A stretch of 64,000 nucleotides of DNA from Branchiostoma lanceolatum (GCF_035083965.1 NC_089735.1:13142501-13206500), one strand, 5' to 3'; shown: positions 23,094 through 34,736, counted from the stretch's first letter. Notes: generated by a model from the letters alone, not told the origin. Made by a program: numbers and translations.

Positions 23094-23380
23094 GATGACT
23101 GGTGCAATGGCCTAATTGGTAGAGTGTTCGCCTTGCGTACGGTAGGTCGTGATTTCGAACCTCGGCCGGGTCATACCAAAGACTCTAAAAATGGTACATA
23201 CTTCTTTCTCTGCTTAGCACTCAGCATTTGGGAAAGAGTATGGAAGTTAAACACACATCACTACCAGCGGACCAGCCCCCTGCTGTAGTGACTTGCATTT
23301 GTGTGGCCCAAGGGCTACGAATGGGAGATGGGCACCCCCCTATGCATCTTCGATGTATGGGACCACTTTAACTTTTTTTA
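23094..23380 (+). mobile_element. tRNA-derived SINE in the presumed 3' UTR of the BCAP-like gene
   Basis: The head has GGCCTAATTGGTAGAGTGTT (box A) and CGTGATTTCGAACCTCGG (box B), then a body with GCTACGAATGGGAGATGGGC. It starts 25 bp after the stop codon at 23069, so it probably lies in the 3' UTR. Confidence 0.75.
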
Positions 23381-23465
23381 ACAGTTTAAGATGTCATGGA
23401 ACTAGAAGTGTCTTCCATAGGTGTGTTGGGTAAGATTTAGCAAAGGTTTTGGAGAGCTGTAGCAA

Positions 23466-23690
23466 TAGACCAATCCTGACTGTGTGACTGTCCAGTGTCC
23501 AACCCAGTTAGCAGTTCAACCAATCATAGCATGGTGATTAGCTGTTTGACCAATGGGAAAGTGACTGCATGCCTGTCAAATATTTGCATTTTTATGTCGT
23601 CATTTCACATTTCTACATTTTGACATAGAGGGGAGGCTTTAGGATAGGTCTATTATATTTTTGGACAGCAAAACCTTGACAATCAATTTG
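23466..23690 (+). repeat. Diverged copy of the 25600-25790 repeat
   Basis: Shares AGACCAATCCTGACTGT, GACCAATGGGAAAGTGACTG, CATGCCTGTCAAATATTTGC and CATTTCTACATTTTGA with the interior of the 25533-26187 element. Origin otherwise unknown. Confidence 0.65.
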
Positions 23691-24424
23691 ACATGTATTT
23701 CTTATATTGATATCGGATGCAAATTAATGTATTTTACACTATTCGGATATACATATATTAGTAGTACCAACGTAACACAAAGATATGATATTAGCTTTAA
23801 AGCTTAAATCAACACTATACAACCATTTGGCTTTGTACAAAAAAATTATAGACTTTTTATCAATGTGTTAGTGTAGTGCTATTTTATTTTTGCATTTGCT
23901 TGCACTTTGGGTAACTCGCAGACTACATCTTTTTAATATTATTTTCAATAGTAGGAACATGATTTGTTTTCTTGATTTTAAGGTGTCTTACCCATCAAGG
24001 TATTCGGTAAATGTGTGCAGCAACTTATCAAGGCTGATGTGATCGCTCTGATAATCTGAATGTCAACAAAGGATTCATCAGCTTTAAAAGTATGCAAGAT
24101 ATGATAATTATTTTTCTATCACTCTCATGTTCTTCTAACACAATAGTGGAAAGTTTAATCATCAAGCTTTTGACTGACTAAAGGAATAGGTCAAAATCTA
24201 TTATATTGACCATTTTACTTCTATTGACTTATATGGTACCAAACAAATCAGTGTTTACTAAACATTCCAAGAATGGTGGAATAGGGAACCATTGTATAAT
24301 CAGAGTGTAGGTAAGAGATAGCAAACCCTGTGTATTATTTGTGAATGTTTTTAATGTGATTTAATAATCCTTCAGATATGATAGATATGAAATTGGTGTA
24401 AAGGAAAAGAACAGGCACTGTACT

Positions 24425-24655
24425 TTCCTGTCAGTGTGACTGTCATTCAGCACCAGGGACAGAGACTGTGTAGTCAGTGTGAATGTCATTCAGCACCAGG
24501 GACAGAGTCATTCAGAGTGTCATTCAGCACTAGGAACAGAGACAGTGTCAGGGTGAATGTTATTCAGCACAAGGGACAGAGATTGTGAAGTCAGTGTGAA
24601 TGTTATTCAGCACAAGGGACAAATACTGTGTAGCCAGTGTGAGTGCACTCAATGT
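24425..24655. repeat. Short tandem array related to the minisatellite core
   Basis: Five copies of TTCAGCAC(C/T/A)AGG(G/A)ACA with AGTCAGTGTGAATGT spacers. The spacing is about 43 bp with one shortened and one diverged unit. Same family as 16317-16425. Confidence 0.85.
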
Positions 24656-25532
24656 CAATAAGACTGAAGAGGTATGAATAGGAACCACACATAAAAAATT
24701 ATAAACCATTGCCATTTATGGGCCTGGTCAACATACCATCCATATACATATCACAGGTATAAACATTAAATAGACCATTACGAAAAATGTAGGAAATGCT
24801 ATGTTGGGTGCTAAATGTGACATTTTGATGCAGGGGACTAAACTCTTCTAACCAAATAAAAATAAAACTTCATCAATTTATATTATAGGGACATGAAGTG
24901 GTTAGAATGTGGAATATTGTTAAAGTAATGAAAATGTAGCTTTAGACTTTTTAAAGAAATGTAACTACGATATTCCAGATGTTTCTAAGCCTACTATGTT
25001 TGATGTATAACGGCCCATGTTCTGATTTGCAAGCTAGGTAAAGTTTAATAGGTGGGCAAAGATGTATTCTGTTGCTTGAAGGATTTAGAAATGTCATGTG
25101 TGTAAGTCTCACTTATGGCACACATACAATGCTGTACATGTCACGTGAATGAGCTGTGATGTTTTTGATATCAGCATTTAATGTATGATAATCTATCCCT
25201 AGTCTGTATGATTATTATCATAACATTGGGGAGTTAATAGTTGTTGTTTTTTAGTTTTGCTATAGATGTACATTACTAAGTGTTGAAATGTCTGGATGTT
25301 GTGGCTTCCATACAGTTTTCTGCTTTTATGTGACTAACTAGCAAATTTATTAAGGAACAATAATGATGATCTTATTTTTAGCTAAGGTGGACAATGATAT
25401 GATATCTGTATATTATATGGCAATGCTTCGATTACTCATGATGATTATATAATAATCTGTTTTCTATCCAGCTATGAGTTCCCAAGTTGAACATATTCCA
25501 ATGGGCTTTTAATCCAACTATACCTGTAAGGC

Positions 25533-26187
25533 ACCCAGAGCATTTTATGAGGCTTGAAGCTCGAATTTAAAAAACTCTTATTTCTAGTCATTCCTACACA
25601 TAGTAAGTAAGTAGACTGATCCTGACTGTCCATCACAATTATCTGTTCGACGGTACTTCGACCAATGAGAAAGTGACTGCATGTCCGTCAAATATTAGCA
25701 TTTTAATGTTTTCATTTTGCATTTCTACGTTTTGATGGAGGTGGGCGGGGCCATGGGATCGGTCTGTTATGCTAGACGCGTGAAACTAGTATAGAGATCA
25801 CTGTGTAGCTTATTTTTGTGCCGCTTTTGAGCACTTTTGATATGAAATTATTACAAAAATGTGGTAAACAGCGGCATTAATTGTCAATTTCATAAAGATT
25901 ACAGCAACTACATATTGTTCTATCTAGTTAATTTCCGTTATTTTCCTGTACAATGATAGGGGTTCTCTCGGCATTTTATGATCATACTCTTTTGTTCTTG
26001 GATTTTAAGTTTCAGTTTTGTTGTCACACATGTGCCTTTATTTTCTGTATGTTTGCCATGATTTTCTTTTTGTAAAATTTATGTTGGTTATAAACAATAA
26101 AAAGACTGATCTATAAAAAAAAAAAAAGATTACAGCAACTAGAATAGTTCCAGTTTTCAAGCCTCCTAAATGCTCTGGGTGCCTTTA
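25533..26187. mobile_element. Inverted-repeat element split by a retroposon
   Basis: AGGCACCCAGAGCATTTTAT at 25533 is the inverted match of AAATGCTCTGGGTGCCT ending at 26187; the arms continue through GAGGCTTGAA. Its interior was interrupted by the 25911-26124 insertion. Confidence 0.75.
25911..26124 (+). mobile_element. Poly(A) retroposon with 17-bp target-site duplication
   Basis: AAAGATTACAGCAACTA occurs at 25894-25910 and again at 26125-26141, exactly bracketing a 214-bp segment that ends AATAAAAAGACTGATCTATA plus an A tail. These are the marks of LINE-mediated retroposition. The inserted sequence resembles a LINE or mRNA 3' end but was not identified. Confidence 0.85.
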
Positions 26188-27600
26188 AGTTTGTGAAGCT
26201 AAAGAAAAAATATATGTTCTACCTAACATACCAAGTTTTGACAACCTAAAGGTTGACTAACATTTCAGAAGTCTGAAAAGAGGCCTTTACAAACTTGCCC
26301 TGGCTTTAACCAACTTTGGATATTAATGATATTATCTAAAGACCAAATATGAGATGGAGACGTTCAAAACATTGCAAAGTATTTTGTCATTCTGTGATCG
26401 TTTTCCATGGCACTTACTTTCAAATCTTGGACTTACATTGCTGTAGTTGTTCATCGTTTGAAAGAAGCAAGAGTCATTTGAGGAGGGGGTAGGGCAAAAC
26501 AAAACCATGCTCTTATGCTCAGTATGCTGAGACCAGCTGGCTGACAATAATATTGTTGATGATTTTCCTGTAATTATGCAAGAGGTACCTGTTTTTATTC
26601 ATATGGAAAACAAAATCTGATATACAGGAAAATGTATTCCTTAATTTCTATCTATAGAAGAAGCGATCTATTTTCAGATATCCAGTTAGTATTCTATTTT
26701 CATTTAATCTTCTTTTTTTACATTGTACCATTTCTTTTTGTAAAATGAAATCATGCATCGAGACAATGTTTATTTCAAAGTGCTAACTCACTGATACATT
26801 TTCTTGTCTGTGCCTCTCTAGTTTGAATGACAGTCTGTGCCTTGTAGGAGTTATTATTATATGTGCCTTGATAATGAATTTATATTGTTTCCTAATAGTA
26901 TATGCTTCATACCAAGCCTCAAATTAGGTGTGGTGACGCGCTAAGGGTTAGATTACAATGTTTCCTATCAATTTTCAGAGAATGTCTTGCTGCTATGTCT
27001 GATATACATGTATTTTACATGAAATAAATAACTTCTTTGAGGAATCATGTAGTAGTGTCTTATTTGATGACTAGGGCGTTTTTTGGTCTTGATGTGTTTG
27101 GGAACTATAACATCTGTAGGGGCAGGAAATGTTTGTTTATGCTGTGACAACAAGATAACCAAATGTCTCTGCCGGTCAAATACCTAGTATCTTCCTTAAT
27201 GACGTAACAACTAACATCTGCCTCGAAAGTTGTTCTATGTATACGTAGGTCAGAACGAGAGGATAAGAATAGTTTTAAAACAGTTTTCAGAGTTTCTCTC
27301 CAAGTCCCTTCTTTAATGATCTGGGTTTTTTTTTTTACTTAAAGTTTGATAATGCCTACGTGTTACTCTTACCAAAGAACACTTGCTTTTAGTGTAAAGA
27401 AGAAGACCAGGTCCTACTTGTAGTTTTTAGAATAGCCATGTGTTCTACTTGTCAACATTGTTAACTCGCACTATCTGTACAGTATACCCTTGCTATGAAT
27501 TGTTTCATGTTGCAATTAGCCCTCGGGCAAGAACTTGCAAATAAAATTATATAATTATAACAAAGGCGTGGCAAGACGGCGAGTGGACATGAGTTTTGTG
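26188..27600. other. Unassigned non-coding interval
   Basis: Intergenic sequence between the end of the BCAP-like gene and the poly(A) signal of the minus-strand LDLa-CUB gene. No exon or repeat was confidently recognised. Confidence 0.45.
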
Positions 27601-27604
27601 TGTC

Positions 27605-27610
27605 TTTATT
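27605..27610 (-). terminator. Polyadenylation signal AATAAA for the LDLa4-CUB gene
   Basis: TTTATT on the plus strand (AATAAA on minus) lies 60 bp downstream of the stop codon at 27670. Confidence 0.6.
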
Positions 27611-27669
27611 TCACAATTCTCCTATTGCTTCCCTAGCCGCTGAGAAAGAGAGGAAACCCGTGTAGTTGC

Positions 27670-30600
27670 TTAGAAGATGAACGCATCCATGTCGCGTGCG
27701 TCCACTACACTGGAGCCGCTACCCTCTCCAGAGCCGTCATCTATCGCTACAGCGTAGTACCTCATCTCAAAACCGTCCTTACGGACGCTACCATCGCTCG
27801 TAAACTGGACCAACACGCGGTTCCCTGTGCTTTGGATCGGCTTGGGCAACTCATCATCACACAGCTTGGCCAGGAGAGGGGCGCTGCTGGAAAGGCCGTC
27901 GTAGATTTCCAAGTAGTCATAGCTAGATTACACAAACAACAGCAAAAAGAATTGGTCATTCCCAAGTACACATCTGTGCAAAACAAAGGCCGTCGTAGAT
28001 TGCGAAGTACATGTAGTCCCGACTAGATTAGACAAACAACAGCAAAACTATAGAGTTAAGTATTTGTGCTACATATACTTCAGGTTTGCTATGTTAGTTT
28101 AGCGATTACGGGGTCTTTTTATAAATATCAATGGGTATTGAATTTTTATTTGAGTTGAATGTGTGATAGCTGTATACCGATTTGTTAAAGATAGAGAGAC
28201 CCCAAAAAGACACCCCTCTCAATGAAATGGTATGACTACCCTGCGACGTCACAAAATCAAGATGGCGGCCACCGCACATGCCAACGGATCCAACAAAGGT
28301 TTTGCTACGCAAACCTGTAAAAATTGGTCATTCCCAAGTACAAATCTGCGCAAAACTTAGGGCCGTCGTAAAAAGTAATTAAAGTCCGTCGTAGATTTCC
28401 AAGTAGTAATTGCTAGATTAGACAAGCAAACAGTAAGTCATTTCCAAGTATGAATCTCCGCAAAACTTGAAAGGATTTATTGCTTATTGTTGTTTATTCA
28501 TTCGCATATGTATAAGTGTTTAAAACAAAGATATACAGGGCAAAACAAAAACATGCAGGGGGGGCAGGAGCCTAGGTGGCTTTTTTGGGGGCCTTCCCTC
28601 GAAACTTGACAATAGAAATTATATCATAAATTGTACATAACTCAAAACTAAGCAAAATTGACGATAGAAAATAAGTTGAACTTATACCATAAATCTTGAT
28701 GAATGAATAGATACGAAGAAATGCAAAATGGAAAAATACAAAAAGGATCTTAGAACACTGACGTCATATAATCCAATCATCAGGTGAAAAATTTGAAACA
28801 CTGACGTCATATAATTCAATTATCAGGCGAGAAGGCGTCAGCACGGCATAAGTTGCAAACTGTGGAAAATCACAGAACTATGACGGACTTATGTGAAACA
28901 ACTTCAAGTAAGAATTTGACTTTGGAATATATTAAGCATAGCATAGAATGATTTTCAATTTTTTGTATAGCTTTCCTTTAAGAGCTCCTTATAAACGGAA
29001 CCTACCGACAGCTGCTGGAGCCCTCTAGCTCAAAGGAGGTGAACTCCATGTACACGTAGTTGCCAGCGGACACGGAGATCTCCCACTCGCAGTTCATGTC
29101 GTGGTCGTAGTCTAGATGGGTGATGACTCCGGCATCTTCCTTCAGCTGCCCGCCGCAGGGCGTCTCAGGGTTCACAACCGGGTTGATACCTGTGAAGATA
29201 TAATACGTTAAGGTAGCAGAACACAGTTTTTGGCCTAGGGGATTTCTATAGTTAATGGCCTCAAGGTAACTAGCTTCTGACTGGTAAGAATTGTAGTGCG
29301 ATGCACTTGCGAAATACGAAAAACGAATATGTTTGATTTTAGGGTACAACCTAGAAATAACTCAAAAACAAAAAATTATGTCGGCGTATCGCGTTTTGAC
29401 GCCCTCTTTGAAATGCCCCTCTGCGCAGGTAAAAAAACTGCAGCCAGCTCACCCGAAAAGACAGTTACGTCATGAGGCGCATTTATACACACTTTGGAAA
29501 ACCTTCATAATCCAAATCATACAGACTCAAAGTCGACACAATACTATACCACGCAGCATAGTTTACACTTGGCTGCCTCTCACATGCGACTTTCTACCAG
29601 GCCTTCAAGAATCTAGCCGTACTACTAAAACTGTGTTCTGCTACCTTAACGGCTACATGTAGACTCCTATTTGTCAAAGCTTCTGCTTCAGCACAGACGT
29701 CTTTAGAATTCACAGTTCTATTCCCTCCATTATGGATGAATAATTTTCCCCACCAGTCACTTTTGAAGCGTTCTGTCCCCTCCTAATCTACATGTATACG
29801 TTCCGATATCATAACTTTGTATTACGTGTTCGCTGGCACGATCCGGACTCAATACATGGTTGTGGGAAGGGCCTCCAAAATCATGCTAAAGACATAGCTT
29901 TCACTGCACGAAATGGCCTCGGATCCTGAAGTATCCTGACGTGATCCGGAACCTAAAATCCGGAAGAATCCGAACGGATCCAGGGCCGTATATTTCTCGG
30001 CAGGCTAATGCGCATCCATATATTGGGACTCAAGGTACCACTTGCATATTTGAGTTGTGTAAGTACGTTCTTACACACATTGTGTAAGTGGTACCTTGGG
30101 TTCCAATATTTGGATGCCTATTAGCCTGCCGAGAAATATACGGCCCTGGATCCGTTCGGATTCTTCCGGATCTTAAGTTCCGGATCACGTCAGGATACTT
30201 CAGGATACGTCAGGATCCGAGGCCATTTCGTGCAGTGTTTGATAACTTGCTGTCGTATGTGCAATTTACACCACAGAGGCCAACTGAAATCATGCAGTAC
30301 CGACCTCCGCCGCCGGGGCAATGGTCCTCGTCACTGTTGTCACTGCAGTCGTCGTAGCCGTCACACTCCCAGTGCGCCAGGATACAGCGGCCGTTGTCGC
30401 ACTCGAACCGGCCACCGGGGCATGCGGGATTGGGGTCTGGATTGGGGTCTGCGGCGAAACATTTGACACAAATCAGTCTTTTCCGTTTACAACTTTTAAA
30501 AGTGCTAGTCCAGGCAAATGATATGTGGGATAGAGAGCAAAGGTCTGGAGAGATGCTGTTATTGCCCAGTGTTCCAGTGGAAACTGACCGTAGGGCTGAC

Positions 30601-33600
30601 GTCATAGGTGCGTTGCGCAGTGCAAAAAATGGGAACACATAGCCCCTTAACTAAACCTTTGAAAACCCTTCTTTTTCTGGAAAATTTTGGTCCATTTTGG
30701 AGCCTTTTGGGGCTAAAAGGAACAGGTAGGGTCTAAGCTTTCCCATTTTTGTCAAAATTTGTTCGTTTCAGTAGTTTAGTTGGCGTAAGGAGATAGCTTA
30801 GTGGTTTGGTTTCACATTATCTGAGTGGACTGTGCCAGCCTAGAAGTAGGTCAAAATTGAGGGTTGTTTTCTTCTGTCAGCTGTCCCGAGCGATTGGTCA
30901 ATTATCTGTTTTCTTTGCATGATTCTAAAGTAGACAGTTGTGGCTTTCTGGTGCATAAGAAATGTTAGGGCTTGCAATGTCAGTAAGTACTTTTCTGAGC
31001 ACTTTTTTCAGTGCATTGAACAGGCATGGCTTCCTATGCACAAGTCTGACTGTGGTATCTAACCCGTAGGTCTAGGTACAGCGCAGCGCACCTCCCTATG
31101 CGCTTGAACCCATCTGAGGGGCGATGCCTAGTATCTAAACAAGACGAGACCTACCAGAACAGCTCTGCTCGTCACTGTAATCACCGCAGTCGTTGTCCCC
31201 GTCACAGACCCACGAGCCGTAGATGCAGTTGCCGTTAGAACACTCAAACTGGCTGCTAGAACACTGGCTTGGGTTGAACGGGCCTGAAGCAATCAGAATA
31301 AACTGGTTGCCACATGTGCTACTTTCAAATTTAACAGGAAAAGGCAACTTCAAAACAAATTCCACAGGGAATACACTGATGTTGAAACTACGCATGCGCG
31401 GACGAATTCCAGAAATACAATTCTGGGAATTCTTGCGAATCGGACGTATGATAAACTGTTAGGCTCGCCCCTGTGGCGTCGCCAAAAATCCCTTAACAGC
31501 AAAGGCAACAGCCACAAGTAAGGATGAGGTAGTGTAAATGGTTAAGAAAGGTTAACATTTTTTTACAGAAAGAAGACGCTTATTAATACGATTCCTTTAT
31601 ATGCAGCCCAAGACGTTTCTTTTTCATAAGACATGTCATTTCTCGAAAATCTTGTTACGAGAATATTCATCAATCAGTGACTTGAAAAGGTAATGAGATA
31701 CGCAACTCCAAATGTTCAATGTCTACTGTACATCTTAATCACGGAGTATCCTAGTCTCGCGAGAACACGAGACTTAGGACGAGACTTGATATTTTATCTT
31801 CAACATGGCATCACAGCCTTTGTACAGTACAGGTGAAAACAAAACGTTATTTTATCTTTGGAGGTAACCGTTAAGAGCATTTGTCACCTGGGTCGACGCC
31901 AGGGCAGTTCTGCTCGTCGCTGTTGTCGCCACAGTCATCCGTGCCGTCACACACCCAGTTTAGCGGCACACAGCCGGCATTGTCGCAAGGGCGTTGGTGG
32001 GCCAAAATGCAGTCAGGTTCCGCAGGACCTCCACCTGTGATAACAGGAGTTTTCACCGGTCACTTATTTTTTCAGGACTCTATCGTGACGTGCTTTTCTT
32101 TGGGTCAACTGACTGTGCATGTGAGTCCGCACTGTAATAAACTTCAAGAACACATTGTAGCTCCACGGTTTTAAAGGGCATATATATGTCACAGTAGAGA
32201 TTGGAATCCAGTAGAGTCCGGAACTCTACCAGTAGAGATTGGAATTCCAATCTCTACTAGTAGAGACTGGAATTCCAATCTCTACTAGTAGAGTTCCGGA
32301 TTCTACTAGTTGAGATTGGAATTCCAATCTCTACTAGTAGAGATTGGAATCGGGATCTGAATATTGGGATTCCAATCTCTACTAGGAGAATTCCATATTC
32401 TACTCGTAGAGAATGGAATTCTACCAGGACAATCTCCAATTCTAATAGGAGAAATTTGTATTGCATCAAAATGTTTTTGAAAATAGACTGAATCATTTCA
32501 CACCTAAAATTTAGCAAACTAGGTAAGCCTACATTCACCATTACTATTTTAGGTGAATCACTTTTATGTTTTAGATATCTAATAAACCTTCTGTCAAGAC
32601 ACATTGCAACCATGGGGATAGCCGTCTGGTCCAACCTTAGTCAATGGCTATTTGTAAATGCCACTGATAATGTGTGTCAATGAGAGACATTTGCATAGGG
32701 CCATTATGAGTTAGTAACTTAGTGACTCAATATGCTCACCCAGTTTTTCCAGTTCGTTAGTGACTCGGTATATTATAAGAGCTAATTCACCCCTGCCAAG
32801 CCAGTTCCAAAGTTGATGTCAAAGTTATCAGATATCTAAAACATGAAGTAACTCACCTAAAATAGTAATGGTGAATGTAGGCTTAGCTATGCTGAAATCT
32901 TAGATGTCCTGTGTGAAATGATTCAGTCTATTTTCCAAAATATTTTCGATGCAATCCTAATTTCTCCTATTGGAATTGTAGATTGTCCTGGTAGAATTCC
33001 ATTCTCTACGAGTAGAATATGGAATTCTCCTAGTAGAGATTGGAATCCCAATATTCAGATCCCGATTCCAATCTCTACTAGTAGAGATTGGAATTCCAAT
33101 CTCAACTAGTAGAATCCAGAACTCTACTAGTAGAGATCGGAATTCCAGTCTCTACTAGTAGAGATTGGAATTCCAATCTCTACTAGTAGAGTTCCGGACT
33201 CTACTGGATTCCAATCTCTACTGTGACATATATATATACATAGCTAGCTACTACGACAATGTCACGGCGCATTGCGAGGCTGTGAAACAATGGAGTACGA
33301 ACGTTTGAAACGTTCAGGAAAAGAGAAAGGACGGCGGAGCGATATCAGGTAGCAACTAGTCTTTCGAGTGTTTCTTACAACACCCACTTTTCACAAAACT
33401 ACATTCACTTCAATACTACTTCAACTACTCAGTCCTCACGGTACCCCCCCCCCCCCCCCCCACACACACCCCTTTCCATAATGCCTAAGTTCATGACCTT
33501 GGCAGGCATATTTACAATACATCTATATTTACATACATATTCGTTCTCCAATGTTTGAAATGCATTGGTGATGGAGAGGTACTGAAAAACTTACTGTTAC

Positions 33601-34663
33601 AGTTGGACTCATCAACGCCGTCCGAACAGTCGTCCCATCCGTCGCACTCCCAGTGGTCGGGGATACAGTAGCCGTTCCCGGCGCCACAGTTGTACTCGTC
33701 GCTCTCACACGCTACAAAATAGAATGGTACCCAGTTGTTGACAATGTTCCATTCATTGCCTTCGCCAAGAAGGGTATGTTTTGATGCTTGTCTTTGTGTC
33801 TGTTAGTATAAGTCGAGAACGCCTGGATGGATTGTTGTCGTAGTTGGTGTGTTGATGTGTATGTGGGAAATCTCAAGATGATTAGATTTTTGGCGAAGTA
33901 CTTTGCATAATTAACAAGAAAAGTTTAAAAATGTGTTAAACTGTATATCATTGACTGGGTACCAGCTGGGACGTGTTACTGGTTGACAATACGTAGGTGT
34001 AAAACCATTTCTAACGTTACTAATCTATCTAGAGAAATAACATTCAAATGTAGCGAAACAACTAACCATTTAGCGAAAGAACTTATACCATGTAGCGAAA
34101 GAACTTTGTGCCATGTAGCGAAAAGACTTGCCATGGAGCGAAAAGTACTGCATTGATCTGACAATGTAGCGAAACTCCCTGTAACCAATAGAATATGTTT
34201 TACAAAATTTGCCTCAAATATGAATCTAAAGTAAGTCTGTGTTTGTGTCGCATGTGCTTGACTTTTGTCGAAAAATTGCTCTTGTGAATAGTAGTATTAG
34301 TGATAATGACTATGTATCTAATTCTTAAACCTTTAATGTTCTACGAATCCATCCCTGGAACTTTTTAACCAAATCATCATTGCACGTCCTAACTGAAGAT
34401 CACTCTGGATATTTGGAGTTTCTTTTTACACAACCAGGAATCTTACCTGCTGACGTTTCGGTGAAGATCACTCTGTTTCAAGCTACGAACAATTCACGTT
34501 GTTTTTGAGTTACAAGTGTAGTGAAGGGCTTTCACAACGTTTGAAACAATCTCTTTCAAAGAAACACTTTTCTAAAGTTCATCACATTTGAAAAATATAA
34601 AGACGACTCCTACTTACCAAGTGCGACTCCGAGAAATAGCAAAAGTGCTGCAAAGACCTTCAT
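27670..34663 (-). CDS. Secreted LDLa(x4)-CUB protein, 339 aa, seven exons
   Basis: Minus-strand exons: 34663-34618 (signal peptide [15 protein letters not shown]), 33711-33595, 32034-31888, 31283-31155, 30448-30305, 29189-29006, 27922-27670 (stop TAA). Exons 2-5 each encode one LDL-receptor class A module, all phase 1-1, with the calcium-binding CDG.(D/N)DC.D..DE.(N/S/H)C signature. An example is [16 protein letters not shown]; the first module reads [16 protein letters not shown]. The last two exons encode a CUB domain ([34 protein letters not shown]), with an acidic Ser/Gly tail. The protein is probably secreted; such modules bind proteins or lipoproteins, but the ligand is unknown. A shorter paralogue lies upstream at 37118-40578. 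Introns hold many MITEs, one ending 18 bp from the CUB exon acceptor. No orthologue name can be given. Confidence 0.92.
28058..28318 (-). mobile_element. Dispersed element with GACGTCAC and AAGATGGCGGC motifs, copy 1
   Basis: Runs from AGTTAAGTATTTGTGCTACA / CTTCAGGTTTGCTATGTTAG to TTTTGCTACGCAAACCTGTA. CAGGTTTGC and GCAAACCTG are mirrored near the ends. The same element recurs at 35844-36115, 37466-37740, 38104-38397, 44640-44922 and partly at 48516-48647. This copy is intronic. Confidence 0.85.
29208..29649 (+). mobile_element. piggyBac-like MITE (TTAA borders), copy 1
   Basis: TTAAGGTAGCAGAACACAG at the left (29208) mirrors CTGTGTTCTGCTACCTTAA at the right (to 29649). TTAA on both sides is the target site typical of piggyBac. 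Homologous copies: 43545-44031 and 44028-44501. There is no transposase. Confidence 0.87.
29902..30237. mobile_element. Near-perfect 336-bp palindrome
   Basis: CACTGCACGAAATGGCCTCG at the left mirrors CGAGGCCATTTCGTGCAGTG at the right. The arms continue through GGATCC, TCCGGA(A/T), GGGCCGTATATTTCTCGGCA and the central GGTACC-containing part, leaving a loop of about 50 bp. It is intronic and ends 67 bp from the donor of exon 30305-30448. Probably a foldback or MITE insertion. Confidence 0.85.
32181..33235. mobile_element. 1.05-kb foldback element with internal palindromic subrepeats
   Basis: TATATATGTCACAGTAGAGA at the left mirrors TCTCTACTGTGACATATATA at the right. Each arm (about 380 bp) consists largely of repeats of AGTAGAGATTGGAATTCCAA and its complement, then AATTCTACCAGGACAATCTC and a GAATCATTTCACAC segment. 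The centre (about 32560-32850) is unique. No coding frame was found. A diverged relative lies at 59610-60070. Confidence 0.88.
33444..33461. repeat. Poly-C tract
   Basis: An uninterrupted run of about 18 C followed by ACACACAC. Its length in the assembly may be unreliable. Confidence 0.9.
34030..34165. repeat. Irregular TAGCGAAA repeat
   Basis: Six short units related to CATGTAGCGAAAGAACTT, spaced about 20-35 bp apart, in the first intron of the LDLa4-CUB gene. Confidence 0.8.
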
Positions 34664-34726
34664 GGCTGTATGTGCGTTCGATCTACCGGCGATGACAGGT
34701 GAAGAGAACGACCCATTCTGTTCGTG

Positions 34727-34736
34727 CTTTTTATAG
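34727..34736 (-). promoter_or_regulatory. TATA box of the LDLa4-CUB gene
   Basis: On the minus strand CTATAAAAAG lies 64 bp upstream of the ATG at 34663, so transcription would start near 34,700 and leave a short 5' UTR. Matches the TATA consensus; inferred from position only. Confidence 0.65.
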
